Source of the DNA: an uncultured Pseudobdellovibrionaceae bacterium | Lineage (GTDB): Bacteria > Bdellovibrionota > Bdellovibrionia > Bdellovibrionales > Bdellovibrionaceae | Length of the DNA: 13,479 nt | Direction: 5' to 3' | NCBI GenBank assembly: GCA_937900305.1 | Contig: CALCCV010000425.1 | Span: 1 to 13,479, forward strand | In this document: piece by piece, positions 13,434 to 13,479 of the stretch | Numbering within the stretch: the first letter of the stretch is position 1 | How the letters are laid out: every line of letters begins with the position of its first letter | The notes under the pieces: generated by a model | What the model was told of the DNA's origin: nothing | The model's database searches: none | The model's input: only the letters and a program-made list of their open reading frames with translations | Made by a program: the position numbers and the translations under genes

Positions 13434-13479
13434 AGATCGGAAGAGCGTCGTGTAGGGAAAGAGTGTCTTCGCCTGTGTA
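13434..13479 (+). other. Illumina TruSeq adapter contamination with i5 index
   Basis: From 13434 the sequence begins AGATCGGAAGAGCGTCGTGT and matches all 33 bases of the TruSeq read-through adapter to 13466. The next eight bases, CTTCGCCT (13467-13474), are the reverse complement of the i5 index D505 (AGGCGAAG). GTGTA (13475-13479) is the start of the adapter part that follows the index. Nothing after 13433 is genomic. Confidence 0.98.

Overview
The window looks like one short-read assembly contig, probably metagenomic, from a motile Gram-negative bacterium, with foreign sequence at both ends. The gene content is a large Ala/Glu-rich coiled-coil protein, a lipoprotein, DUF883 and DUF1328 membrane microproteins, a Flp-like prepilin, and a Cache/HAMP chemoreceptor followed by cheA. 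Together with roughly half-GC coding sequence, this suggests a Bdellovibrionota (Bdellovibrio-like) or other former deltaproteobacterial genome. That assignment is an inference from style and gene set; no rRNA is present to settle it.

The ends need care. Bases 1 to about 250 are AT-rich (about 28 % GC by count over 1-240) and encode an internal piece of a Firmicutes-type oligoendopeptidase F. It runs by chance in frame into the coiled-coil gene through an A8 run. I read this as a chimeric join, not a natural fusion. The last 46 bases (13434-13479) are Illumina TruSeq adapter, an 8-nt index and the next adapter bases. They create a false stop codon in cheA.

Layout: 251-3019 (+) is a coiled-coil protein with a late membrane segment, missing its N-terminus. 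3218-3967 (+) is a lipoprotein. 4067-4660 (+) is an Hsp20 chaperone with an RpoH-like promoter and a strong hairpin behind it. 4780-6045 (+) is hutI. 6220-6910 (+) holds two overlapping small genes, the second a Flp-like prepilin. 6978-8005 (-) is a cluster of tiny membrane proteins: DUF1328, a possible 33-aa peptide and two DUF883-like paralogs. 8006-8306 is non-coding and rich in inverted repeats. 8307-9077 (-) is a PlsC-type acyltransferase, divergent from glpK at 9114-10601 (+). 10752-13280 (+) is a chemoreceptor and 13286-13433 (+) is the start of cheA.

Functional links: GlpK makes glycerol-3-phosphate and the divergent acyltransferase belongs to the family that acylates glycerol phosphates, so the pair may feed phospholipid synthesis. 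The chemoreceptor and CheA form a chemosensory unit, and the receptor ends in a CheR/CheB-tether-like pentapeptide. Hsp20 and the DUF1328/DUF883 cluster look like stress functions. No tRNA, rRNA, CRISPR array, insertion sequence or phage gene was seen.
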